Positions 15,761 through 25,127 of a stretch of 64,000 bases of DNA are shown in pieces. Both the position numbers and the translations under genes were made by a program. The stretch is from positions 14,946 to 78,945 of the forward strand of contig CAYXHM010000012.1 of assembly GCA_964464965.1 (NCBI GenBank), in the 5' to 3' direction. The notes below the pieces were generated by a model. That model was not told where the DNA came from. It worked only from the letters and a program-made list of their open reading frames with translations, and ran no database searches. Position 1 is the stretch's first letter, and each line of letters begins with the position of its first letter. The stretch comes from UBA5543 sp964464965. Lineage in GTDB: Bacteria > Bacteroidota > Bacteroidia > Chitinophagales > Chitinophagaceae.

Positions 15761-16954
15761 ATGTCTTTATATAACACAAGCGGCGCGATAACAATTACAT
15801 GCAACAAGCGGCTGACACCCTATGTTGCGCAGGAGGTGGCGGAATTAGGATTTACTGTAGAGGAAACCTTTGTTACAGGCGTACGGATAAACGGCAACCT
15901 TAACGATTGCATCCGCCTGAACATGAGCCTGCGTTGCGCCAGCCAGGTATTGTACAGCATTAAACAATTTAAAGCGGAGGATGCAGATACAGTGTATAAA
16001 GCTGTAAAAAGCTATGCATGGGAGAAACTGCTGACGGAAGATGGCTATTTTTCCATTACCAGTAACGTATTTAACGATACCATCAACAATAATATGTTTG
16101 CCAACCTGCGAGTAAAGGATGGCATAGTGGACCGTATGCAGGAAAAAACCGGCAAACGCCCCAATACCGGTGCTGAACTTTCGGGAGCAGTGATACACCT
16201 GTTCTGGAAAGGTGAAGACGCTGAATTATTCATTGACACATCTGGCGACTCGCTGGCAAGACACGGCTACCGGAAAATACCCGGGCGTGCACCCATGCTG
16301 GAGGCACTGGCGGCGGCAACCATACTGGCAGGTAAGTGGGATAGAAAATCGCCCTTCATCAACCCCATGTGCGGCTCCGGTACACTTGCTATAGAAGCCG
16401 CGCTGATAGCCACCAATACCCGTCCGGGACTTTTCAGGACCAACTATGCATTTATGCACCTGCTGGGTTATAATGAAGATGTGTACCTGGACGAACTGGG
16501 CAAGCTTGAGAACCAGATACAAGAAGACATACCGGGGTTACGCATAATAGCTACCGACCATGATAAAATGGCTATCATCAACGCAGAGAAAAATGCGAAG
16601 GCAGCCGGTGTGGCCGACCTGATAGAATTTAATAAGGTGGATTTTACTGAAACACATGTACCAGAAGGTAAGGCCGGCGTAGTGTACCTGAACCCGGAAT
16701 ATGGCGAACGCCTGGGCGAACAGGAAGAACTGGAAGCTACTTATAAAAGCATCGGCGATTTTATGAAACAGCAGTGCAAAGGCTACCATGGTTATATATT
16801 CACCGGCAATATGGAGCTGGCAAAAAAAATAGGCTTAAAGGCCAGCCGCCGTATAGAGTTTTACAACAGTAAGATAGACTGCAGGCTATTGGAATACGAA
16901 TTGTATGCAGGTACTAAAAACAAGGTAGAGGAACTGCCGGAAACCATTCAATAG
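15761..16954 (+). CDS. rlmL: THUMP-domain class I rRNA guanine-N2 methyltransferase (RlmL N-terminal type)
   Basis: 397 residues from the ATG at 15761. N-terminal ferredoxin-like/THUMP region (about 1-160) for RNA binding, then a Rossmann methyltransferase domain: SAM-binding motif NPMCGSGTLAIEAAL, the acidic motif IIATDHD and motif IV as LNPEYGERLG. The family methylates N2 of guanosine in 23S rRNA (G2445 in E. coli RlmL) using SAM. The usual motif IV is NPPY; here the second Pro is Glu, which may be a lineage variant or a real change. It corresponds to the N-terminal half of E. coli RlmL; the C-terminal RlmK half is absent. A bidirectional terminator follows. Confidence 0.85.
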   Translation: MSLYNTSGAITITCNKRLTPYVAQEVAELGFTVEETFVTGVRINGNLNDCIRLNMSLRCASQVLYSIKQFKAEDADTVYKAVKSYAWEKLLTEDGYFSITSNVFNDTINNNMFANLRVKDGIVDRMQEKTGKRPNTGAELSGAVIHLFWKGEDAELFIDTSGDSLARHGYRKIPGRAPMLEALAAATILAGKWDRKSPFINPMCGSGTLAIEAALIATNTRPGLFRTNYAFMHLLGYNEDVYLDELGKLENQIQEDIPGLRIIATDHDKMAIINAEKNAKAAGVADLIEFNKVDFTETHVPEGKAGVVYLNPEYGERLGEQEELEATYKSIGDFMKQQCKGYHGYIFTGNMELAKKIGLKASRRIEFYNSKIDCRLLEYELYAGTKNKVEELPETIQ

Positions 16955-16994
16955 CCATAAAGAGAACCATTCATACCCATCTCATAAAAAAACA

Positions 16995-17030
16995 ATAAAA
17001 GGGCCACAGTTATAGCTGTGTCCCTTTTAT
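16995..17030. terminator. Bidirectional terminator between convergent genes
   Basis: Stem ataaaaggg-c-cacag / ctgtg-t-cccttttat with one mismatch and a 6-nt loop, A-rich on one side and T-rich on the other, so it can serve both the methyltransferase (plus) and the PID-CTERM-like gene (minus). Confidence 0.75.
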
Positions 17031-17054
17031 GAATTATTCCTTAACAGAGGCGAA

Positions 17055-17321
17055 TTACGCCTTAGGCCCGTCGTCTTTCTTTTTATCTTTCCTGTTGTCC
17101 CTGATGCGTTTTACACCATAAGCTGCACCGGCAACTGCCAGGAAGCTCAAACCACCATCAAGCGGAATTTCATTAGTGTCGTCATCGTTCCAGTGGTCAT
17201 CATCGTCCCTCCAGTTCTTTACATCATCTTTAAACCCCGGGCCACCTGCCAGGGCATTTACCGGCATATATACACCTGAGCCTAATAACAGTACGAGTGA
17301 TATTGTGTTTAGTATTTTCAT
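17055..17321 (-). CDS. Small exported protein with PID-CTERM-like sorting tail
   Basis: 88 residues. N-terminal signal peptide (ISLVLLLGSGVYMPVNALA), a short Asp/Trp-rich acidic middle (DDDDHWNDDD), then IPLDGG, a hydrophobic stretch (LSFLAVAGAAYGV) and a basic cluster KRIRDNRKDKKK. The motif-hydrophobic-basic order is that of C-terminal sorting signals of the PEP-CTERM kind, and P-(I/L)-D-G-G followed by such a helix resembles the PID-CTERM group I remember from Bacteroidota. The gene is 25 bp downstream of a T9SS propeller protein on the same strand. The processing enzyme is not in this window. Function unknown. Confidence 0.6.
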   Translation of the reverse strand: MKILNTISLVLLLGSGVYMPVNALAGGPGFKDDVKNWRDDDDHWNDDDTNEIPLDGGLSFLAVAGAAYGVKRIRDNRKDKKKDDGPKA

Positions 17322-17346
17322 CTTGATTTTATTATTTTCTAAATTT

Positions 17347-20300
17347 TTATTGTTGTTTTACCAGCTTAGCTGACATGTTTATTTTTTCTCCTTTTAAAGC
17401 TACAATATACAATCCTGCCGGGAAATCTGTCAATGGTATTACTACACTTCCTTCCGTAGTATTTACATTGTTTGTGTACACTACTTTGCCGGTAGCATCG
17501 GTTAACACAACAGTTGCAGCGCCCGGAAGCTTGTCAAAAGATATCTTCACCTGGTTTTGCGCAGGGTTGGGTATCAACTGCATCCTGGGTTGTTGATTTG
17601 CATATATGGCTTTTACACCGGTTGCGGTATCTGCAATATTACTATCCACCATATTGATGAAAAACCTGTTCTCTCCATAGGTATTAGTATCTGCATCTAC
17701 AGCGTCGAACCAATATTCAAAACCTGCATGGAGTTCTTGTGTAGTATTCAGGTATTTATCGAACAGGTAAAGCTTAGTACCTGCAGGTACATCCATCACC
17801 GGTACCTTAAGTACAAAGCGATTGTCCATGTATGGCATAAAGCCTATGTTTATCACTTTCTTATCTTCAAACGGGCGAACATCAATTGACAAAGGCTGCT
17901 TGTCTGTTGATATCGTATAAAAATCAACATCGGGGTTATTAAGCTTTACCATATCGAAAGTATCCTGCACGGCCATACCTGTACTATCAAAATCAACCAG
18001 CAACCTATCCCATGAAATGCCTGCAGAATCTTCTATGTGCAATTCAAGTTTATGATTAACCGAAGTTGTTTTTAATACCCCATCTGGTATGCTTGCAGAC
18101 TTTGCAGCCTCCGGGAAATATATATAGCCCGTATTGCCACTGCTGACTGCCGTTACAAATCCTGCATATGCGGGTAAAATATAATCATCGCTAAACTGGC
18201 GTGCCACGTACGCACCCCTTGTGCCCTGGTACGGGTCCCAAACCACGAAAGAAGAGTAGATGTTATACCGGCTTACATTTTTAAGATTAACAGGAGCTGC
18301 AAATGGATTGCCACTGATGACGAAGTAAGAATTACTTCCTTTATTCAAGGTAACCAGTTGGTCCCCCTGGTTGGGTGTACCATACATATCTATCGTTACG
18401 TTACCGGGTGTATATGCACTGCCGGTAAGGCCCTGACCCTTGCTACCGCGGAACATGATGCGCGCCATTTCATTCCTATCCCATGTGGCAGATGTTGTGT
18501 TGGTAAAATCTTTCCAGCCGGGGTTGTTGCCATACGTACTATTGTCAGCAGTTGTTACGTCGAAGTAAAAAGCAGATGGCGCATCTACCTGTACCTGTGT
18601 AAAACCGTTAGTTGTTCCGCCAGTGCCTGTTATGTCTATATCATCCATCAGTTGATTTAACGCAACTGAATGATTAAAAGGATGTGCCAGGAAGCGGAAA
18701 GCACGTCTTCCTTTTATAAAACGCTCAACCGTTACGTTACCATTAATATAATCGCCTGTGTAAGCACCTGCACCAATATATGCTGTACGTGTGCTGCTAC
18801 TCAACAGTACCAGTTTATTATTGGTTGTTAGCTTTCCTTTCACAGGCTTGAATGCTTCTACTATCTTAACTGTATCTGCCAGTACTGCACCGGCACTGTT
18901 ATCCAGTTCTAACACACGTACCGTTTTATTTTTAAATGCTCCGGAAGGAATTGCCTGCGCAGAACTGCCATTCAATTCTATTGTACCGTCTTCTACATTA
19001 AATGTACCGTTATTGGTTATAGTACCGGCAATACTTAATTTACCACTATCAATAGTAACCGTTGCGCCAGATGAGATTTCAATGTTTTTGCAGCTTACTG
19101 AGCCTGATGTAACAACCGGGTATCGGCTGCGTCCACCAGGTATCTTTACGTTATCAGATGAAGTCGGGACTGCATTTGCAGACCAGTTGCCGGCGGTTGT
19201 CCAGCTTGTACTGGTATTACCTGTCCATGTATTAAGGGACGAGGCAGCACCTGCGTGCTTCATTACAGTAGCCTTCTGTCCCACAGCATTATCCCTGAAG
19301 CCAACATACATTGTGTTATCTGGGGCTATTGCCAGTGACAAGTATTCTAACTGGCTTGCAGAAAAACCTGCAGCAGTAACTATAGACCATGTAGTACCGT
19401 TGTAGGACATAACAGTCGCTTCCTGGTTGTTAGCATGATCTTTAAAAGAAACAAAAGGTTTGTTATTATCGTCTATGGCAATATCGGGTTGGTCAATCTG
19501 CCCGGCAGAAAAACCTGCACTTCCTACCGTGGACCATGTGCTGCCATTATAAGACATAACAGTAGCTTTGCTGCTATTGTTATTATCTTTTATAACTACA
19601 TAAGGTTTATCATTACCATCAATAGCAAGTGCAATACCTGATATACTGCCTGATGAAAACCCTGAGGTGCCTAAAGCAGACCAGCTGCTGGTATATTTCA
19701 TAACCGTAGCCTTCCAGGTATTATTGTCGCGATAGGCCAGGTACAAATCTCCGTTGCCGTCTATCTTTAGCTCCACAAATTCGGCGGGGTTTGTAAAACC
19801 CTTACTGCCAACATATGACCAGCTGCTGCCGCTGTATTTCTTTACAGAGATTTTGCCACTTACAGTATTATCCTGGTAGGCAACATACACTGCGCCGCTA
19901 CCATCTATGGCCAACGATATGTATGCTGCGGAACCGTCTGATATTCCCGCAGAGCCAACAGTTGACCAACTAGTACCATTGTGCTTCATAACGGTAACTT
20001 TACCACTTTGAGAAGCATCTCTATACCCGACATATACATTGCTGCCGTCTATTGCCATAGATATGTGCTCTACAGAGCTTGCAGACACGCCCGTGGTGCC
20101 TATAGTGCTCCAACTGCTGCCTGAATATTTCCTTACAGTAAGTTTGTTACTAACAGAGTTGTCTGCATAGGCTATGTGTGGAGCATTATTAGCATCTATA
20201 GCTATTGCAGTATAGTTGGCCACACTGCTGCTTATACCCGCACTGCCCACTATAGACCACTGGGCTGCCAGTGGGAAAACATTTGCCATAATCAATACCA

Positions 20301-20349
20301 GCGGTAGTATTACAGCCTTTAAGCTTCTTGTTATTAGTTTTTTATGCAT
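17347..20349 (-). CDS. T9SS-secreted protein with seven propeller-like repeats
   Basis: 1000 residues with a signal peptide (AVILPLVLIMANVFPLAAQ). Seven repeats of about 47 residues follow (about 30-360), each with (S/T)WS-x-(V/I/L)(G/T)-x-x-G-(I/V/F)-(S/T), a run of the type I-A-I-D-x-x-x-x-(P/V)-Y-V, and D-N-x-x-x-x-K-(A/V)-T-V; seven copies suggest one closed propeller. Next comes NTWTGNTSTSWTTAGNWS with a beta-helix-like region (about 385-480), a large domain found in many Bacteroidota surface proteins, and a type A T9SS sorting domain (LIPNPAQNQVKISF...GLYIVALKG). Surface-exposed after T9SS export. Molecular role not recognised. Confidence 0.87.
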   Translation of the reverse strand: MHKKLITRSLKAVILPLVLIMANVFPLAAQWSIVGSAGISSSVANYTAIAIDANNAPHIAYADNSVSNKLTVRKYSGSSWSTIGTTGVSASSVEHISMAIDGSNVYVGYRDASQSGKVTVMKHNGTSWSTVGSAGISDGSAAYISLAIDGSGAVYVAYQDNTVSGKISVKKYSGSSWSYVGSKGFTNPAEFVELKIDGNGDLYLAYRDNNTWKATVMKYTSSWSALGTSGFSSGSISGIALAIDGNDKPYVVIKDNNNSSKATVMSYNGSTWSTVGSAGFSAGQIDQPDIAIDDNNKPFVSFKDHANNQEATVMSYNGTTWSIVTAAGFSASQLEYLSLAIAPDNTMYVGFRDNAVGQKATVMKHAGAASSLNTWTGNTSTSWTTAGNWSANAVPTSSDNVKIPGGRSRYPVVTSGSVSCKNIEISSGATVTIDSGKLSIAGTITNNGTFNVEDGTIELNGSSAQAIPSGAFKNKTVRVLELDNSAGAVLADTVKIVEAFKPVKGKLTTNNKLVLLSSSTRTAYIGAGAYTGDYINGNVTVERFIKGRRAFRFLAHPFNHSVALNQLMDDIDITGTGGTTNGFTQVQVDAPSAFYFDVTTADNSTYGNNPGWKDFTNTTSATWDRNEMARIMFRGSKGQGLTGSAYTPGNVTIDMYGTPNQGDQLVTLNKGSNSYFVISGNPFAAPVNLKNVSRYNIYSSFVVWDPYQGTRGAYVARQFSDDYILPAYAGFVTAVSSGNTGYIYFPEAAKSASIPDGVLKTTSVNHKLELHIEDSAGISWDRLLVDFDSTGMAVQDTFDMVKLNNPDVDFYTISTDKQPLSIDVRPFEDKKVINIGFMPYMDNRFVLKVPVMDVPAGTKLYLFDKYLNTTQELHAGFEYWFDAVDADTNTYGENRFFINMVDSNIADTATGVKAIYANQQPRMQLIPNPAQNQVKISFDKLPGAATVVLTDATGKVVYTNNVNTTEGSVVIPLTDFPAGLYIVALKGEKINMSAKLVKQQ

Positions 20350-20559
20350 TCAGTTTGTTTTTCTCTTTTCCTATGTATTGTTTGCGAAGCTGATACTATG
20401 TAGAATATCAACTTTCGCCAAAAGTATATCATGAGAGCAGACATATAAGAAAAACGCCCATCGGTTAACAACACAATAACATGCACCATAGCGGATAACA
20501 AGGCGTTAACAACTGCCGGACAGTTTCTTTTTTCTCCGTAAAAAGCATAATTTCATGCT

Positions 20560-21285
20560 ATGCTCAAGTCTTTAAATAATAGCTATTCTTTAAAATCCGG
20601 AATACTGTGCATAGCAGTACTTACATTGTCGGCATCGTGTAAAAAACCTACGCCGCCGCCTATCAGGTTCAGCATTACAGGAAGTACCGATGTGGTATTG
20701 CCTGAAAACGGCTCACAAACTATACCGCTGAAAGTAATACACGAATCAGGAAGCAATGAACAGGTAACGCTCTCTGTAGAGGGGTTGCCCACCGGCGTTT
20801 CCGTATCATTTACAACTGAGACCAGTAAGCCTGAATTTGCAACAACATTATACCTGAAGGACGATTCATCAAAAGGAGGCATCCACCCGGTTACGCTTAG
20901 GGGTAGGAGCAGTACAGGTGTTATTATGGATTATCCCTTCAGCCTTACAACACTTGATAAAACATGTGCAAAAAAAGCATCCGGATTATATAATGGAAGT
21001 ACCACCCGCAGAAATGGATCCGGAGATGTTTTTACCAATTACCTTTTTAGTGAAGACACGGCTGATATTAACAGATTGTTATTTACAGTGAATAACAGAA
21101 CAGTGTATATGGTACTAAATTGCAACAAAAACCTGTTAACAATTCCACTTCAAGACGTAGGCAGTTTTAAAATACAAGGGCAGGGATATATAGACCAAAA
21201 CTACTCAGTAATAGATTTTTACTACCTGGAAAAACATAATAGCGGTGACACGGTAAGCTGCAACTCGCGTTTTATAAAAAAATAA
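20560..21285 (+). CDS. Lipoprotein with Ig-like/NEW3-type domain
   Basis: 241 residues. Signal peptide with lipobox LTLSASC followed by KKPTPPP. The first mature half (about 35-125) looks like an Ig-like domain of the kind used in extracellular proteins (LPENGSQTIPLKVIHESGSN...VTLSVEGLPTGVSVSF). The second half resembles the C-terminal part of small lipocalin-like Bacteroidota lipoproteins. No enzymatic motif. It stands alone between two minus-strand blocks, divergent from the T9SS gene at 20349 and convergent with tuf. Function unknown. Confidence 0.7.
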   Translation: MLKSLNNSYSLKSGILCIAVLTLSASCKKPTPPPIRFSITGSTDVVLPENGSQTIPLKVIHESGSNEQVTLSVEGLPTGVSVSFTTETSKPEFATTLYLKDDSSKGGIHPVTLRGRSSTGVIMDYPFSLTTLDKTCAKKASGLYNGSTTRRNGSGDVFTNYLFSEDTADINRLLFTVNNRTVYMVLNCNKNLLTIPLQDVGSFKIQGQGYIDQNYSVIDFYYLEKHNSGDTVSCNSRFIKK

Positions 21286-21399
21286 TTAAACACGGTAACG
21301 CTATCTTCTACCCACGGCAAATTTACTACAACATATACTTGCGGTATATAGAGTGATATCCGCGATATTTTTTTATACCGCATTAAATAAACAAAAAAA

Positions 21400-21425
21400 T
21401 AAGAGCAGCTTTTCAGCTGCTCTTA
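21400..21425 (-). terminator. Intrinsic terminator of tuf
   Basis: Perfect 11-bp stem (taagagcagct / agctgctctta), TTTC loop, followed on the minus strand by a run of seven T. It lies 28 bp beyond the tuf stop. Confidence 0.9.
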
Positions 21426-21453
21426 TACATATAATTTGAGAGTTATTATCAAA

Positions 21454-22641
21454 TTACTTAACAATCTCAGTAACCTGACCTGCACCTACTGTACGGCCAC
21501 CTTCGCGTATCGCGAATTTCAGACCTTTCTCCATCGCTATTGGTGCGATAAGGTGTACAAGCAAGTTAACGTTATCACCAGGCATAACCATTTCAACACC
21601 TTCAGGCAGCATACACTCACCAGTTACGTCCGTAGTACGGAAGTAGAACTGAGGACGGTATTTGTTGAAGAATGGAGTATGACGGCCACCTTCTTCTTTG
21701 CTCAGTACATAAACCTCACCACGGAAGTCTGTGTGCGGAGTGATAGATTTAGGAGCACAGATAACCATACCGCGTTTGATATCTTTTTTCTCAATACCAC
21801 GCAACAGGATACCGGCGTTATCACCAGCCTCACCACGGTCAAGAAGTTTTTTGAACATCTCAACACCAGTACAGGTAGATGTCATAGGCGCTTCGTTAAA
21901 ACCAACTATCTCAACGTTGTCACCAACTTTAATAACACCACGCTCGATACGGCCGGTAGCAACTGTACCACGACCAGTGATTGTGAATACGTCCTCTACA
22001 GACATCAGGAAAGCCTGGTCAACAGCACGTGGAGGCAGTGGTATGTACTCATCTACTGCTTTCATCAGGTCGAGAACTTTCTCAACCCATTGTGGTTCGC
22101 CGGCAAGAGCGCCTGTAGCAGAACCCTGGATGATTGGAGTGTTATCTCCATCATATTCATATTTGCTCAACAGTTCGCGGATCTCCATTTCAACCAGTTC
22201 CAGTATCTCAGGATCGTCAACCAGGTCTACTTTGTTCATAAACACCACCATACGAGGAACGCCTACCTGGCGACCAAGAAGGATGTGCTCTTTAGTTTGT
22301 GGCATAGGACCATCAGTAGCCGCAACCACCAGGATAGCACCATCCATCTGTGCAGCACCTGTAATCATGTTTTTTACATAGTCAGCGTGACCTGGGCAGT
22401 CAACGTGCGCATAGTGACGATTTTCAGTAGCATATTCTACGTGTGCCGTATTGATCGTGATACCACGCTCCCTTTCTTCAGGTGCTCCGTCTATCTCGTC
22501 ATATCCTTTTTTCTGTGCCAATCCCCTTTCTGAAAGAATAGTAGTGATTGCAGCGGTTAATGTGGTTTTACCATGGTCAACGTGACCGATAGTACCGATA
22601 TTAACGTGTGGTTTGTCCCGATTAAAGGTTTCTTTTGCCAT
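21454..22641 (-). CDS. tuf: Elongation factor Tu
   Basis: 395 residues, full length. GTPase that carries aminoacyl-tRNA to the ribosomal A site. All G motifs are intact: GHVDHGKTT (G1), the switch I stretch ERGITINTAHVEY, DCPGH (G3), NKVD (G4) and the GSA loop (G5), followed by domains 2 and 3 ending GRTVGAGQVTEIVK. It is the last gene of a minus-strand unit after four tRNA genes, and a strong terminator follows. A separate -7 element at 22689-22696 suggests extra initiation in the 581-bp gap between the last tRNA and tuf. Codon use is highly regular, as expected for a highly expressed gene. Confidence 0.98.
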   Translation of the reverse strand: MAKETFNRDKPHVNIGTIGHVDHGKTTLTAAITTILSERGLAQKKGYDEIDGAPEERERGITINTAHVEYATENRHYAHVDCPGHADYVKNMITGAAQMDGAILVVAATDGPMPQTKEHILLGRQVGVPRMVVFMNKVDLVDDPEILELVEMEIRELLSKYEYDGDNTPIIQGSATGALAGEPQWVEKVLDLMKAVDEYIPLPPRAVDQAFLMSVEDVFTITGRGTVATGRIERGVIKVGDNVEIVGFNEAPMTSTCTGVEMFKKLLDRGEAGDNAGILLRGIEKKDIKRGMVICAPKSITPHTDFRGEVYVLSKEEGGRHTPFFNKYRPQFYFRTTDVTGECMLPEGVEMVMPGDNVNLLVHLIAPIAMEKGLKFAIREGGRTVGAGQVTEIVK

Positions 22642-23222
22642 CTTTATTGTTGTTTAAAAATTTTGAGTATTTTTCTTTAAAAAGAGTGCAAATATAAGTT
22701 ATTTTTGTTTCAAAGAAATTTATTTTTCTCTAAGTAAATTTTTCCCCCTATGCCGAAAGATATATTTCCATTCCTGTAATACTGCATTATTGTACTATTG
22801 TTTTGATATGAAATATTTACACATATCACAAGTACGGGCAACCCGAATTAGGTAACCGCGATTTTTTCAGATATGAAAAGATGGTTGACTCTGCCCTGAA
22901 CCTTACGCAACCACATCCCGACGGTACTAAGGCAGGTACCTACGTTACCAGCTATGGCGTAAAACAAGCAGGAACTTGAATACAGCTATTCACTAAGTAG
23001 TATAAACAAGGAATTACTTTTGTGTATAAAGGATTGTTGAGTATTTGTTAGTCGTATTTACAATGGGACGCCTGGCATAGGCAGGATAATTGGAGAAAGT
23101 TTCCTATAACTGGTATTATTTATACCTGTTGCCCGCACAGAGAAGTATGTTATGGCCAAAGACTGATGCAATCCCCTTCGGGGAATTTCCACTGTAATGA
23201 ATAATCTAGAGAAATCTGGGAG
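22642..23222. other. 581-bp spacer between tRNA-Thr and tuf
   Basis: Unusually long for this operon. It holds a candidate tuf -7 element near 22690, a small hairpin at 23172-23184 (tcccc-ttc-gggga) just past the tRNA-Thr end, and a plus-strand open stretch 22812-22979 whose in-frame ATG at 22881 would encode 32 residues (MVDSALNLTQPHPDG...). That stretch looks like the tail of a decayed or fragmentary gene, but I cannot identify it. Nothing else was recognised. Confidence 0.4.
22689..22696 (-). promoter_or_regulatory. Candidate -7 element for tuf
   Basis: TATATTTG on the minus strand, 47 bp upstream of the tuf ATG, matches TAnnTTTG. A TTTG is present only 14 bp further upstream, which is short for the usual spacing, so this is a weak call. 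Confidence 0.35.
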
Positions 23223-23294
<72 letters not shown>

Positions 23295-23324
23295 TTTTAA
23301 ACCTGAATTGAGAACTTTATATTG

Positions 23325-23397
23325 AGCGGGAGACGAGGTTCGAACCCGCGACCTACAGCTTGGAAGGCTGTCGCTCTACCAGCTGAGCTACTCCCGC
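23325..23397 (-). tRNA. tRNA-Gly (anticodon TCC)
   Basis: 73 nt, 5' end at 23397. Acceptor GCGGGAG/CTCCCGC, anticodon stem ACAGC/GCTGT with loop CTTCCAA (anticodon complement at 23362-23364), T-arm GGGTTCGAACC. It decodes GGA/GGG. No encoded CCA. Equivalent in position to E. coli glyT. Confidence 0.96.
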
Positions 23398-23459
23398 TAA
23401 TAAGTGTAGATGCTACATAAAACAAAAATGCTCCATGTATTACCTACACTCTGGTTATG

Positions 23460-23543
<84 letters not shown>

Positions 23544-23596
23544 TTTTGGTTAATATAGAGATATCGGAAAGCTGTACTTTCAACATGCTCTAAATG

Positions 23597-23669
<73 letters not shown>

Positions 23670-23713
23670 CAATAAACTCTATTCTAAGAACTTCCCCGTT
23701 TGAAACAGGATTG

Positions 23714-23744
23714 CAAAAGTAGGTAACAAATTGATTTTTGCAAA
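23714..23744 (-). promoter_or_regulatory. Promoter of the tRNA-tuf operon
   Basis: On the minus strand TTTG (23744-23741), 19 bp, then TACTTTTG (23721-23714): a perfect match to the Bacteroidota housekeeping consensus TTTG-N19-TAnnTTTG, placed just ahead of the first tRNA. Confidence 0.85.
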
Positions 23745-23852
23745 TTTTTTTCAACCCATTTTTCAAGGTTATAAAAATTGCGAGGAACACATGTTACAGC
23801 GTTGTAATTTTAACGCACAGAAACTTGCAAGATATACCTACCAAAAACAGCT

Positions 23853-24485
23853 TTAGTTCTTATATAGCGCAGAAAAAATAATCCTGTCTTCTATTACACC
23901 TTTTCCCGGATCGGGATATGAGATATAAAATTCACCAGACATTTGTGTGCCCAATTCATTTATCGTGCCTTCTCCCTTTAATAACTGGATGGCAGAACTG
24001 CCTAACGACTGATAACGTTTGAATACAAAGTGTGCGGGTGTAGATGGAATATCGGTTTCTCTTACTACAGAATCTACCATATCATAGCCAATAGAAAAGC
24101 CAACGCGAATACCTGCAATATACGTAGTATCGCCCAGGATGCCACTGAACTTAAGCATTGTTGCACCAGCATCTTCACTAATTATAACATCATAACTTTT
24201 TGTAGTACCAATGATAGCCTGGTTATTACTGGCTATCACCTGTTGTGTTACACTCCATTTCCCTAAATATGGTGTTATAACTTTTTTCTCACAATTTGGC
24301 CCCGTAAAACCTGTCGTACAGGAACATTTGCCTGTAATACACACCCCGTTATTCATACAGGTTACATTAGCGCATGGATCTGTATAATCATATGCCGGCT
24401 TATTACACGCAGAATAAACTACGGCACAAAAAATTATCAGCAAAGCACCTATAGTACCGGCAATCAATCTACGTTTATCACCCAT
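23853..24485 (-). CDS. EGF-like-domain lipoprotein
   Basis: 210 residues. Hydrophobic N-terminus with lipobox VYSAC followed by NKP. An EGF-like module follows at about 37-67, with six Cys in the order C-x4-C-x5-C-x4-C-x-C-x8-C (DPCANVTCMNNGVC... ending GPNCEKK). The remaining 140 residues form a lipocalin-like beta domain (LGKWSVTQQVI...) that often follows in Bacteroidota lipoproteins. Downstream paralog of 24518-25015, 32 bp apart on the same strand. No ligand or enzyme activity can be assigned; display on the envelope is inferred. Confidence 0.75.
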   Translation of the reverse strand: MGDKRRLIAGTIGALLIIFCAVVYSACNKPAYDYTDPCANVTCMNNGVCITGKCSCTTGFTGPNCEKKVITPYLGKWSVTQQVIASNNQAIIGTTKSYDVIISEDAGATMLKFSGILGDTTYIAGIRVGFSIGYDMVDSVVRETDIPSTPAHFVFKRYQSLGSSAIQLLKGEGTINELGTQMSGEFYISYPDPGKGVIEDRIIFSALYKN

Positions 24486-24517
24486 TCTAAATATTATTTA
24501 TTGCAAATTAAGTACAA

Positions 24518-25015
24518 TTACCTGGTCCAGGTGATATTTACATTTGTCTCCACAGTATCAGCATACAAAGAATACAATCCTGTGACGCTGGCGTCATCAT
24601 TCAGCCTGGCTTCGCCACCTATCAGGGAGTCTGTAAGGGATAATCTTTTGCTAACCATGTAAAACATTTTATGTGCTTTTCTTTTACAAACTACGGTATC
24701 AGTTTCGGAAGGGAACCCTACTACGATAAAACTATCTACTGCACGGTAATAATGAGCGTTAACTGTATATTGGCGCAAGACACCAGTTGTCCGCACTTTT
24801 TCGCTCACTGACCATTCTCCTTCAAATTTCCGGTACCACTGCTCCTCGCAAAACGCTCCCTCATATCCATATGCGCAGGCACACACGCCATTTACACAAA
24901 CCCCTTCATTCATGCATTTTACAGAGTTGCAGTTATCCTCTACACAAGAGCCCCCTAAGAATGACATAGTAGCCACTACAACAAACAAATACATATAAAA
25001 ATACTTGCTATTCAT
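24518..25015 (-). CDS. EGF-like-domain lipoprotein, paralog of 23853-24485
   Basis: 165 residues. Signal with lipobox LGGSC and an EGF-like module at about 26-58 (NCNSVKCMNEGVC..GVCACAYGYEGAFC). The tail begins FEGEWSVSEKV, matching LGKWSVTQQ in the downstream gene, so the architecture is shared and a tandem duplication is likely. The two genes form a two-gene unit on the minus strand, divergent from the T9SS gene at 25128. Function unknown. Confidence 0.73.
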   Translation of the reverse strand: MNSKYFYMYLFVVVATMSFLGGSCVEDNCNSVKCMNEGVCVNGVCACAYGYEGAFCEEQWYRKFEGEWSVSEKVRTTGVLRQYTVNAHYYRAVDSFIVVGFPSETDTVVCKRKAHKMFYMVSKRLSLTDSLIGGEARLNDDASVTGLYSLYADTVETNVNITWTR

Positions 25016-25127
25016 TTTGTAAAATTAGTGATACTCTTTTAGAATAATTGCAGGTTAAAAAGAAAGTATTAAATATATTTCATTTAGTTAGTTTATTCCT
25101 TATATTTACAACAGGTAAACGTTCTAT

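Noticed and set aside
17347..20349. Tandem DNA repeats in the propeller region as a mobile or CRISPR-like array
   Set aside because: The periodicity follows the protein repeats in one reading frame and copies have diverged at third positions, so it is coding repeat structure.
21436..22533. Long plus-strand frame of 365 codons opposite tuf
   Set aside because: It is antisense to EF-Tu for its whole length, has no recognisable domain and a composition explained by the regular codon use of tuf.
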